Assembly: GCA_000328365.1 (NCBI GenBank)
Contig: KB292627.1
Span: 174,776-238,775 of the forward strand
Source of the DNA: Capitella teleta
Lineage: Eukaryota > Annelida > Polychaeta > Capitellidae
Direction of reading: 5' to 3'
Length of the DNA stretch: 64,000 nt
Program-made: the position numbers and the translations under genes
The notes under the pieces: generated by a model
Databases searched by the model: none
Told to the model about the DNA's origin: nothing
The model's input: the letters and a program-made list of their open reading frames with translations, nothing else
In this document: positions 13,001 to 45,405 of the stretch, piece after piece
How the letters are laid out: every line of letters begins with the position of its first letter
Position numbering within the stretch: position 1 is the first letter of the stretch

Positions 13001-14624
13001 CACGTCCGACTTGATAAGGCACTTGAGTGCATCTGAACACTGATAGCGATGTATGTATCGGTCGCTTAGAATCACTTCCTGAAGCATTCAAGTCCTCACT
13101 AAGGAAAATGTGTTCTTATTTAAAATATGCAATTATTTGATCCACTTAATGTGCGTACAAGTACCTCGACTACCGTCATGTAACTTCTTTCAAATTAGAA
13201 GTCTCAGCAAAGATGTCAAAGTTCAAAAGTATAACAATCTGGATATTAACTAAATTGCCGAAAATTATCGCCATTGCTTTGGCCACGTGGTGGGGAAATT
13301 GTGTTGGAAATCGACTGCAGGATTAGAGAGTTTGGGGAAATTATAGACGTTCAGCAATTACGTCAAAACTTCATTTTAAAATACATATGTACTCAGTGTA
13401 TGCTTGGCTTGTAACCAAAGCCTCTAATATATAATTTAATTAATACAAACCTCTTCCTGAGCCCTCAGGCCTGAGCCCTTGTATCAAACAAATCCACCAT
13501 CACTTCTTACGTCATTGGTCAATCTGTCTAAATTTTATTTATTTGAGATTTCTTTTGTTCGCCGCATGCACTCCATAATCCGTATACATTGGAGCATCGG
13601 ATGCACACGCTATATATATCGCATGCGATAAGCCTTTTCGTAAAAGTGACCGTAATAACGTCAATAACGTATCTATAATATATACCGGTGATATTTAGCT
13701 TCGTAAAGAATATTAATTGCGTAATAGATAAATGAACGCACCCTGCCAGTTTACATTCCAATAATCATTTACAGAGCTGAAATATGATCCTGGAATCGTG
13801 AATTCGCCTGTGATCGAAATGAATCTGTTTTATTTCTGTTTCTGATTATCTGCCGATTTTGAGCTCGCAGCCATAAAAATGATCTCCCTTTTCGTTTCAA
13901 GTGTTCGATGCGAGGTCGGATAGATGGATGGCGATCCAAATGGGCACCAACACGCATGGCCCCAGGACGCCATTCCTCAGAATACGACGTCATGATCAAA
14001 AGAAGGCAGAGGCGTGCAGTTGAAGTATTTTTAAGTACCCTGGATAATCGCACGTGGTTATTGCGATGCTTGAGCTGACCGGTACAGCACGCGAGAGTTG
14101 CACGGTCTTCATATGGCACTCTTAGAAGTGCAAATGCGCTGAAGATAGGCCTAAATATCATACTCCTCGGCCGCTGATGACAGAGTGCTGTTTAATATAT
14201 GCTTACAAATCGTGCAGATATGTAGGCTCATATCAGCATGCCTGTTTCCAAATCACACCGTGTGTCGCTCTGGTAAAGGCTACAAAATTATGATAAAGGG
14301 TTTACCATAGTTTGATCAATACAATGAATACTAGGGTAATTAATTAATTAATTAATACTAGAGTAACCGAAATAACGTTTTCGTGGAAGGCTCTGGTTAC
14401 ACCGTTCAATCACTCAGGAACACGCAGTAGCTGTATGTTGCTATTACATCTCCGTACCTCATTTGATGATGTTAACACGATGAACCATGCCGAAATTTTA
14501 ATATATATGTACAATGTTTTATGTAGGTTGATATCAGCAAGGTTGCTTGTATATCGCACAGAACTTTGTTTTGGTAAAGGGACGAAAACATAATACATTC
14601 CAACTAATATCAGTAGTAATTATT

Positions 14625-14658
<34 letters not shown>

Positions 14659-16491
14659 CAGATGAGGCATGGATGAAACATGAATATGATGGAATTAAAG
14701 AGGACCTCTGTTTATTTCGGAACCTTTTTAGATGGGTTCTCCGGGCTTAATTTGTTGGGTGTCGAGAGACAATCTTTGAACAAAAATTGTCAACTGTGAA
14801 TGATATTCAAAGCAAATTAAAATACAAATTTCTTACTCAGGCAGAATAGCTTGAAACGTGATGAGTACGAGATTTCTTTTATGAGAACTGCTGAAAGAGC
14901 TGCTCACTCGACGGCTCCCATTGTTAAGAAAAGGAGAATTCCTTTAGTCACGTCACCACAGTCCGAAATCGAACGCGAAAAGAAAGCGAGATTTTAAACC
15001 TCTCAAACTCGATGTATCCGACAGCAAGCGTAATGTCTAAAAATATGTCAGTCAAAAGGCGTATTTTTGGATGCATCCTCTCTCATCCGTTACTAGTTCA
15101 AAACCACAAGAGGTCCTCTTTAACGTTATTCATCAATTCCATGGGTAGCATAAAATTGAAATCCCCCCCAATTATAAGCCTTCTGTGCCCATAGCACGAT
15201 GGTCAAGTCAGTGCGTCCTATTAGAAAATACCAAGTATGTTACTAAGTTGACTACTAGAAGTTAGAGAATTGTGTTATAAATTATTACAAGCAGTGCTTA
15301 CCACAGAATAGTGTATGTTAAACGTGGTGCTTTCTGGTATTCAATGCCATCAATCATAACGTATATGCTTCCGCCTGGCACCTGTATGACTGGTGCCAAG
15401 TATGGTTCATAACGCACACAAAAACGTTGTGATTTGTGAACACACTTCTAATCAACACTCAGTACACTGTATAAGGAGTACTCGTGGCCTAACACTCTTG
15501 CCTAAAGAATACTGAAGAATTCTAATGCATTTTAAACTTCATCCATATGTATTTTGTTCTTCCTATGCATTACATAGCCAATACTGGGATCAAACTAAAA
15601 TAAAAGATCTATTTTATATTCGCGCATAATCTGACATGGAGAAACGCAGCTTCACCTGAGTCGACTTCCTGTTTACCGAGCTATCATGTTGGTAAACAGT
15701 TGAAAGGTTTGTCTAATATTTAGGCCTTTGCCTACGATCTACACGCCCGAAATCAACGAATAATCGAATCTTATGTGTAAAATGTATAATTTGAATCCAT
15801 TCCGACGTTTCATCTCTTTGAAATGAAAGCGTGATCGAAGCTGATTCACATTCGTCTGCTTCTGTTCGGAGCTTCATGCAAGTTTGAACTTGGCACCGAC
15901 TCAGCGACTGAGAGGCCGACACAGTGGGAGCCACGATTGTTCAATCTAGCTCTCGGTTGACACATTGAGCGTCTTTTGAGAATGATTAACACGGGAATGT
16001 GTAATTTATCAATTATATGGCGAAATTGGATTGGCGAAAAACGTTCCTCCTAATCGGGAAAAAGACATTCCACGAAAAGAGGATGACCCCTTTTACCGCG
16101 AAAATCGAGTGCCGTGAAAAATACCTGCTCTACAGTATTATCAAATTTATCGTGAAAATTATCGGCAACCAGTCTTAAGTATTGCGCTTCGGACTTTGAA
16201 TTCTGTTGGCTGAGGTGTTTCAGCGTGCGATTTTTCCTCGACTGGTTAAATTTGAACCTAATTAACTCGAATTAAAGGCCCTTGGCTTGAAGGCTCGAAG
16301 TTAAGTTGACAGATAGAAAATTTGTTTCTGGTCACATAAGGAGTGCATAGGAATGGGATATGGTTTGTATATAAATGCATGGATAAAACTTATGATATGC
16401 ATAACTTGTTTGCAATTGACAACAAATGTTGATATGAATCGTATGTAACCGATTAGTTGACAAACTCATTTTTTCACCAGATTTGCCCATT

Positions 16492-18949
16492 ATGCCGTCA
16501 CCCCAATTCCCTCAAGTTGCCATGGAAACAGAAGAGCCAATCATCGGAAGCTATGTCTTCCATGGTATTGAGTACATTGTGAGTCTCTCATCGCGAGAAG
16601 ATCAGCTGATTGTGGAGGTAGAGGAGAAGGACTCAGCCGATCAATGGAGGGAGACCTACGATGCGCCCTGTGAGTCCTCTCTTGTTGCGTATTACGCTGA
16701 CAAATTCCTTTCACAGATATCGAAGAACTGACCCACAAAACAGGAAATTTCAAGCAGTTTCGCGTGTTTGTCAGCATGCTCGCTTCTGCTGTTCTCCAGG
16801 TATGCGTTCAAGTAGACACCCCTGACTCAGAGAACTGACTGCTCAAATAGCTAAGGAACTGATTGCATAATTTATTTGAAAAAGTGCATCCACAGTTTGG
16901 CAATAATGTTAATGTAATTATCATAAAGTCCAACCCTTTCATTTAAGGCAAAATATTTGCTTTTTTACAGACGAGTGAGACTGTTAGCTTAGATTTGCTG
17001 ACGTATCAAGATTTAGAAATTCTCCGAAGCAAGAAATCAGGTGGAGGTGGACGTGGAACTTCTGCCGCAAATGGACTCAACTCCAAGCGCTACCTCATTC
17101 TCACCTACACAGTAGAATTTGACAGGTAAGCACTCAATGATCGCAATAAAACGGTGGAATTTCAAACTTGTATCCTCAGGATACACTACCCTCTGCCTCT
17201 TCCGTATGTAGGCAAACCAGACCCTCGCATCTTACAAGACATGATACGAGATCTCAGAGATGAGATCGCAGATCTCAAGCGTAATGTGAGAAGCGTATAC
17301 TTTGAGGGGTGGTCGTCAATGCATGGATTTTGTTTTGTTTCCAGGGAAACGGGCGCCATAGCAACTCAAAGTTACAGCGACAGTGAGTATGGGCCACAGG
17401 AATTGTGAATTTCACCATTGAGTTTATTTGTCCGTAGGTATGATCACCTTTTAGCGGAGAAGGAGGATCTGGAGGTTGCCTTCCAGGAGTACCGCATGGA
17501 GACGGAAGCTGCCCAAGAGGGATCGTCAGTGAACGAGGGAAGAATGCTCAAGAAAATGATTCGGTCGCTGGAGGAGGATCTCATGAAAGAACGGAGCAAA
17601 AACCAGCGAATCAACAACAAACGCTCTCAGGAATATCGTCAATTGATGGACGAGTTAGAGGATGTGAAAGCCTCCGAGCGAAATCTCAAAGCCAGAGTGA
17701 AGAGTCTGACCAATGAGCTGGCCGTATTCAGGCGTCAAGGCAGCAGAGCTCTTCCCAATTCTTCTAGAGTTTCCTCGCATCGTAACACCACATCGTCATC
17801 ATTACGGAATCGATCTGGAATGTCATCTCACGATAATTCACGGAGATCGTCATCGAGAGAGAATTCGTTCTGTAGTCAGCGGTCACAGAAATCACGGAAG
17901 AATAACTCGTATTTATCCGGAGGCAGCCGGGATAGCTCCATCGAAAGGTCGTGGAGGTCAAATGGAATGCATACGCGGAACAGATCCACAAGCAGAGAGA
18001 GAGCACACTCTAGAGAGCGTCCGTCAAACACACGTAGCAGGACCCCGTCTCCTGCTGGAAGTCTAAGTGCGTCTCACTCTAGCACTGATGGTTAATCTAA
18101 TCTGTACTCCTCACAGGGAAAGGGCGTTTTGATCCCACGGCTTACACAAGGGAAAAACAGAGGAAAAGGAAAGAGGCAGAAATGAAACTGTGAGTGGTTT
18201 GCTCATTGCCCACGTAGCAAAGTTAATTCTGCTTCTCGTTTTAGGAGACGGGATCGTAAACCTGGAAGACCTTCTAGTTTAGATAGGAAACCTCCATTGC
18301 GACAGAGTTATCCCCGTATGTTTATAAATTATAATTATATGTGTTGCAATCATTCAATTTTATAAACAGGTGCACAACCTCCTTCCAGAACATCTTCAGG
18401 TGAATTTTAATTTATCTTGAGGCGATTATTATTAAATTTTATTTACCCAAGTTGGTAGTTTGAGGAGTGTTGCATCATCAATAGAATCATTAAGTGATAT
18501 CCCAGTTGCATCAGACACTTCTATTAACAAGTGAGTCATTGAAAATTATTTCTCTATTATAATTAATCTAATTCCATGTTTTCAGTGGTCCTCCTGTTCG
18601 AAATGCTCCTCAATATCAGAAAGTGAACGAATGGTCTAATGGCAATAAGAAGCATGCGAAGCAATTATATCCTTTTTCTGTGGTTTCTATTTTTAAATTG
18701 AAGTTTTAGATTTGAATCCTTGACGGATTGTTCACATTATCCAGCACCCCAGATGCCCCCACTCGCACCAAAAGCCGACTTCAAAGTCAGGCACCTCAGA
18801 GATGTGAGTATTATGGCCCGATAGAATTGCCTTCTGACCATCATTTCTAATCAGCTAAAGAAAACCTACAGAACTCAGAACTTGCGGATATTGATGCTCG
18901 GTTGAGTCGACTACAAGATTTTATGAAAGAGAATTTGGCTCTGACGTGA
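16492..18949 (+). CDS. CCDC61: CCDC61/VFL3 centrosomal coiled-coil protein (13 exons)
   Basis: Exons: 16492-16669, 16717-16799, 16971-17125, 17180-17285, 17345-17382, 17438-18066, 18117-18189, 18245-18315, 18370-18399, 18452-18530, 18586-18666, 18736-18803, 18855-18949; 561 residues (human 512). Phases agree at every junction. The amino-terminal head domain (to about residue 145) is diagnostic: ELTHKTGNFKQF, LNSKRYLILTYTVEFD, RIHYPLPLPYVGKPDP. A coiled coil follows (about 150-290), then a Ser/Arg-rich tail (about 290-390), a conserved RFDPTAY patch and a terminal ADIDARLSRLQDFM segment. The family is related to SAS-6 and XRCC4, binds microtubules and organises centriole or basal-body appendages. 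Exon 6 could instead end at 18090. An in-frame TTG lies upstream, but the ATG at 16492, or the one at 16522 with a better context, is the start. The CCAG at 16477-16480 could be a cis- or trans-splice acceptor. Most introns are only 47-70 nt. Confidence 0.93.
18667..18735 (+). other. Putative AT-AC (U12-type) intron in CCDC61
   Basis: The intron starts ATATCCTTTT, the U12 5' splice-site consensus. A perfect U12 branch-site match, TCCTTGAC, lies at about 18717-18724, and the intron ends TTCAC about 11 nt later. Splicing joins CAATT to ATTATCCAGC and keeps the reading frame (QLLSSTPDAP). No GT donor fits at the end of this exon. At 69 nt it is short for this intron class. Confidence 0.8.
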
Positions 18950-19070
18950 GAGCTGAATGAAGGACTAATATCCCTCTTTTCCTCTCTTTTTTGTGTGTGC
19001 TTATTAATATTTATTTTTCCTTACTGTGGTCCTGGAAGTGAGAAAACCTCAGGATACAAGTATTATGTGA

Positions 19071-19076
19071 AATAAA
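19071..19076 (+). terminator. AATAAA poly(A) signal of CCDC61
   Basis: Hexamer 122 bases after the CCDC61 stop, followed by a GTGGTTTTATTTC T/G-rich stretch. The converging OPA3 gene stops only about 410 bases further on, so the two 3' UTRs are close or may overlap. Confidence 0.6.
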
Positions 19077-19486
19077 AATAACGAAAACTTGCTTCATGTG
19101 GTTTTATTTCTACCTGAGTGTAGAAGAATTTTGATTTCACGCCACTTGGGAGATCTTCGAGTCATGACATATTTATTGTGACTAGGGAAGATAATGGAAT
19201 TAGGCTTATTAAAAATGCCATGTAATCAATAAGTGGATCAGTGAATTATGCATCAATCGAAACAATGGCACATAATATTGCAAGGCATGAATCACCAGCT
19301 TTGCAAAAAGAAGATCAGTACAAGTATCTTAAAAGCAAAAAGGCTCAGTTCTAACATGTAATATGAAGACGAACAAACATTGAATTAACCCACACAAGAC
19401 AAAACATGCTATATGCATGCAAAACAAATTATAGACTTCAAACAAAGAGTACAAACAAAGAATTTTAAATCAAGGGTGTTGTTTTA

Positions 19487-21024
19487 TCACGTGTTGCTAA
19501 CAATAAGAGTGGCAGAACCACTGGAGTCTTTGATTGTGGTTGTCTTACGATCGGCCACATGTAAACCCAACAATTGACGATTCATCTCCCGCAACTGAGC
19601 GCTCTGCACTTCCAGCTGAATCCCCATTTCCTTCACTTCCTCCTCGAGTGACCCCAATCGGTCGTTCTGCGTGTCTTCTTTGCTTCTGTTGTTACGCTCT
19701 TGGCGACGGTATTCCCAGAAAATGATACCAGCTCCAACGCTGTAGATGACGACCTCCCCCAGGATCTCTGCGGCCTGATCAACGGCCATCTGCTCGTTGA
19801 GGGGGGCAACTTCGGTCACTCGACGAAAACCCATCAGCCGCATCTTGAACGTGCACTCCCAAAAGTGGTACACTGTGAATGAATAGCAAATATTATTCAA
19901 CAGATCAGAGCAAAATAATTAATATACATGTATACTGATGATTTCCAGCACTATAGTAGAGGAGTCCACAAGTATTAATAGAAATTAAATCTCGTGGTTG
20001 CCGTAATTTAATGTGGATTTTTATTTCTATTATATGAAAGGTTAAGTAGGAAGTGATTCCAACAGGAAATGGAGTCATTCTGTAAGTTGTTTATCTCCAC
20101 ACATGGGCTATTGTAATAGAATTTGACTTTCCACCCATCATGGGACGATCAGCCCATCACACCCATCATTTTAAGTTGTCACTCTTTGGAGTAAAAGCAT
20201 ATGACCGAATTAACCGCCATCTTTAGTCATTTTTCAGCCATGTATAGGCCAAATGGCAATAGGGGACACAAACGTTAAGTGGGGACTGGCGCTCGAGCCC
20301 GACTATGGGCAATTAGGTAAATTCGCTCGCTGAGAGAAAGACCGGCGTTCACGCGACATGTCCACTCTAATTATTCTTCCTCTATAATAGGGGGTCTTAG
20401 GCAGTGAGTGAGCAAATTTGAATACAAACTCCTTACAGTGAATGACAACTGTCTATATTATGTAATATTATTATACACTGTCAAGAAGGCTGCATGGCGT
20501 TTTATGCAACCAGAGTCTACTGTTAAGACCCCCCTGTGATGGTGGTAAGCTGGTAAGCATCGCAATGGACATGATTTAATGTATTTTAATGATGATTATG
20601 ATCATCATGATAATCATAATGATTATGATAATGCAGTTGTTTGTTCAGAATTCAATCAGTTGGCCAGAATATGGAAATATATATATATATTTCTCAAATA
20701 CACTTTAATACTCCTTTGTAATCAGTTTGAGGTTGCTATGTAATCCGACTGTATCAGTCTATGTGTTGACTTGAGTCTTCAATGTATTTGCTAATTTCTT
20801 ACTTCCCTGAACAGACAATACCGATACGTGTTCAACACAAACACCGGCATTATCGCTCACTTGACCGATTTTCTCCCTCTCAAACACTCACATTGCGCTG
20901 GTGGCAAAAGAATATAATTCCTGAGAAAGGGGCTTGTCTTCGCTTTCTCTTTTATACTCCTGGCCAGGGGCTTGCTGATCTGTTTCACAGCTAAATAGCC
21001 CAATTTTGCTAAAGGAAAGGGCAT
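19487..21024 (-). CDS. OPA3: OPA3 mitochondrial membrane protein (2 exons)
   Basis: Read on the minus strand, exon 1 is 21024-20892 and exon 2 is 19872-19487; together 172 residues (human OPA3 179). Exon 1 gives [20 protein letters not shown], a basic amphipathic mitochondrial targeting segment matching human [20 protein letters not shown], and ends NYILLPPAQ. The split leucine codon joins it to [16 protein letters not shown]. Exon 2 continues with [17 protein letters not shown] and a hydrophobic stretch [15 protein letters not shown] (about residues 80-95), then a charged coiled-coil tail (about 105-150). The two-exon structure with a break after the PPAQ motif is the family's usual one. OPA3 acts in mitochondrial membranes, affecting shape and lipid metabolism. 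It converges on CCDC61 and diverges from the synaptotagmin gene. Confidence 0.93.
19873..20891 (-). other. OPA3 intron
   Basis: A 1.0 kb GT-AG intron (minus strand GTGAGT...TTCACAG). It contains an ATGAT-rich near-palindrome at about 20588-20635 and a short TATATA run near 20680, but no exon. Confidence 0.8.
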
Positions 21025-21240
21025 TTTGACAACCGGAAATTGCTGCAGACAACAACACGTCGGAATGTTCTCGGTAATCTCCGGCAGGCATCAACGGAAA
21101 TTTCCGAATAAGTCGGACTCGGTTGTCAATTTCAACAAGAGATCGAGGGGCTTCAAAATATCCGTGCCGCCATTTAATTGGGCGGGAAATCAGCCTGTAG
21201 GTGGTGCGACCATTTGAAGCGAAAAGCAAATATCTACGAA
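21025..21240. promoter_or_regulatory. Divergent promoter between OPA3 and SYT14/16
   Basis: Only 216 bp separate the OPA3 ATG (minus) from the proposed first synaptotagmin ATG (plus). The interval has a GCCGCCATTT (YY1-like) near 21168 and GGGCGGGAAAT (GC-box/E2F-like) near 21179, and no TATA box. This looks like a CpG-type bidirectional promoter. It depends on the proposed first SYT exon being right. Confidence 0.45.
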
Positions 21241-43270
<22,030 letters not shown>

Positions 43271-45336
43271 TTGTGCTCAGAACTGATTGCTTCTTTTTTG
43301 AGAAACTCCTCGTTAAATTCTACTATAGGCATGAGTAGGCGTCCCCTGTGATTGGATCGTGACGAGAAATGTTGTACTTCTTCTTCTTTTTCTTTGTTTA
43401 ATTAATAGGAGACTGCTATGTAAAGATGTTACAACACGTTGTATGATAAACACTATCTCTCTCTGTTCATTAATGGGATCATTACTCAACCAAAAAAAAA
43501 TCTGTAAACCGAAAAAAAATTCAAAGAATATTCAAATTATTTTGATTTCCCGGAAGTGAATAATGAGTTAGCACAGATTAATAGATATGCACATAAATTA
43601 GCATATTTATTAATTTCTATGAATATTCATCATTGTGTACTCAGCACTGAGGAACTTGACCAGTTTGATATAATATACTCCAGATTATTCCTGTTAATTT
43701 TAATTTTTTTTTCCCAATCATTCCAGATCGCTTGTATTGCTCAGTGTATTGTTATATAAATCATGCCAACATCTCCAATTTCAAGCCCTCACCCTGATTG
43801 TACCTCCCACAGTTAGTGCCATTATAATTAGTGTACTCCGTGAACTGAACGGGGAGCCATGCAGCTTGATTGAAATAAATCCCTGGCCTTGCACCAGTTG
43901 ATCTGATTGTAATATTGCACCAACATATATTATTCATTTAAATAAAACTATTTTATTTTGTTTTATGAAAGGTATCCCGCATTTTCTAGTCAACCTTTAA
44001 TATTACAAAAATAAAATGAAAATAAACCCTTATATTATATATTTTTCCCGTTGCATTGTTAACTATTTCCATCATTTTTTTCTCCTGCATTTGTACACTG
44101 TTGAAATTATGCGTGTTGAATAAATTTTAAAAATCTTCCTTGAATATCGAATTTTTTTTTCTTTTTAGACAACCCCAAGACAACTTTTTATTTAGATCAA
44201 AATATCGGGTTCGCAGAGCCGATATTTCCGAGGTAAAATTCAAGGAATGAAAACGGACGCGATAATACTTCAAAGTAACTTTTTTTAATTGTTAGTAATG
44301 AAGACTACATGTACAGTTAGTTAGAAGGTGAAAAGGGGGGGAAAAAATTGAATGGCCACAAAAGTTTATTTTCATTAGAGTGAAATGAAATTACATATGA
44401 ACTCAAGAAAAACAAAACGAAGAGCACGATTTTCCTTTGGAAGAAACTTCATAAAATAATATATACAATCAACAAACACAAATTAACAAATTGGAGATTA
44501 AAAACAGATTTAATGATTGTTTTTTTTCTCAAAAGCAATTCTCCAATCGGCCAAATATATAACACGTTGAGATTGTAAAAAAAAAAGAAAACTAACTCCA
44601 GCCATGCAAGTTAAGTGCCATTGACTTAATGCGTACACCACATAATATATATAATATATTTAATGATATTATATACAAATAAAAGGTGAAATATATTTCC
44701 TACTGTCTTGCTATACATAGGGAGAAATGAACCGGTCGTTGACCTCTGCTAAGTAGATCATGAAGAGAGGAACAGATTTGACTAGATATTGAAAAAGAAA
44801 AAAAAAAAAAAAAAAAGTCACCGAAACAAGTTTGTTTCACAACCGAGAGGTGATTACTGGCAACGAAAATAATGAAATAATGATTTGTTTTTGTGGGTAT
44901 GTATTTCTGTGATTAATTTAATTATTTCCTTTTTTTTGTTGAAGTGTGGACCTTAGAAGAGTGATTAAAAATAAAAATTAAAAACACCAAAAGAGTATTT
45001 CTAATGAAACAATCAACCACACAAAAAATATTCTGAGCCTGTGTATTGCCTCGTTAAGCTAATTAATCAGCATTCACATCCATACTATAAGAATAATTAC
45101 AGCATTAAAAGAAAACCATTCTTAATTATCCTTCTTTTCCCCCGTTTGAAAAGTTTTGAACGAGAAAACCTTAATCATTAAAAATTTCTGACTGGCAAGA
45201 AAAATGAGAAATCTTCACTTTTTTGTTTTTGTTCGCCGAAGACAAAATGAATAATACTCATCGAGGAATGCAAAGAAATGGAATGACACATAAGAAAGGA
45301 GGCCTCCGTAGGTGACCTTGAGGCAGGGAAGGTCGC
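43271..45336. other. Region between the converging SYT14/16 and SNAP-25 genes
   Basis: AT-rich 3' UTR and intergenic DNA. Plus-strand poly(A) hexamers for SYT14/16 occur at 43874-43879 and 43941-43946, the second followed by TTTTATTTTGTTTTATG. For SNAP-25 a minus-strand AATAAA (TTTATT at 44365-44370 on the plus strand) lies about 970 bases past the distal stop. No coding region was recognised. Confidence 0.6.
43941..43946 (+). terminator. Likely SYT14/16 poly(A) signal
   Basis: AATAAA followed by a T/G-rich element; an alternative hexamer lies at 43874-43879. Confidence 0.45.
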
Positions 45337-45405
45337 TCAATTGCAGCGCAGGATTTTATTCGCCCGCTTGTTGGCAGTCTCGACCCTTGTCTCCAAGCAG
45401 TTGGC
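45337..45405 (-). CDS. SNAP25: SNAP-25 alternative last exon, distal version (8b)
   Basis: After a TGACAG acceptor it reads [20 protein letters not shown], then CN and TGA. It is homologous to the other last exon (shared ANxRANKxL pattern), starts in the same phase and lies 487 bp further downstream. It adds two cysteines not found in the proximal version. Its codons AAT AAA also spell an AATAAA hexamer on the sense strand (45355-45350). Confidence 0.85.
   Translation of the reverse strand, partial: ANCLETRVETANKRANKILRCN

Larger units (their letters stand above)
9061..16480. other. Intergenic region between Pax1/9 and CCDC61
   Basis: About 7.4 kb with no recognisable exon on either strand. 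It holds the GACGTC-rich patch (9120-9300), A or T homopolymer tracts at about 9700-9734 and 14624-14655, a pogo-like terminal fragment near 9960-10033, and scattered AT-rich sequence. Several open frames of 60-130 codons (for example minus strand 13769-14161) show no motif and no splice-compatible neighbours. The 16001-16140 stretch, with repeated GCGAAAA and CTACAGTAT at its end, may be an old MITE. Confidence 0.6.

Noticed and set aside
13769-14161. Minus-strand 130-codon open frame
   Set aside because: No motif, no promoter or splice context, and surrounding DNA looks neutral.
16483-16491. Earlier TTG start for CCDC61
   Set aside because: Non-ATG start directly after an acceptor-like CCAG; ATG codons at 16492 and 16522 are more likely.
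20588-20635. ATGAT-rich near-palindrome in the OPA3 intron
   Set aside because: Simple-sequence composition explains the symmetry; no operator or structured RNA is indicated.
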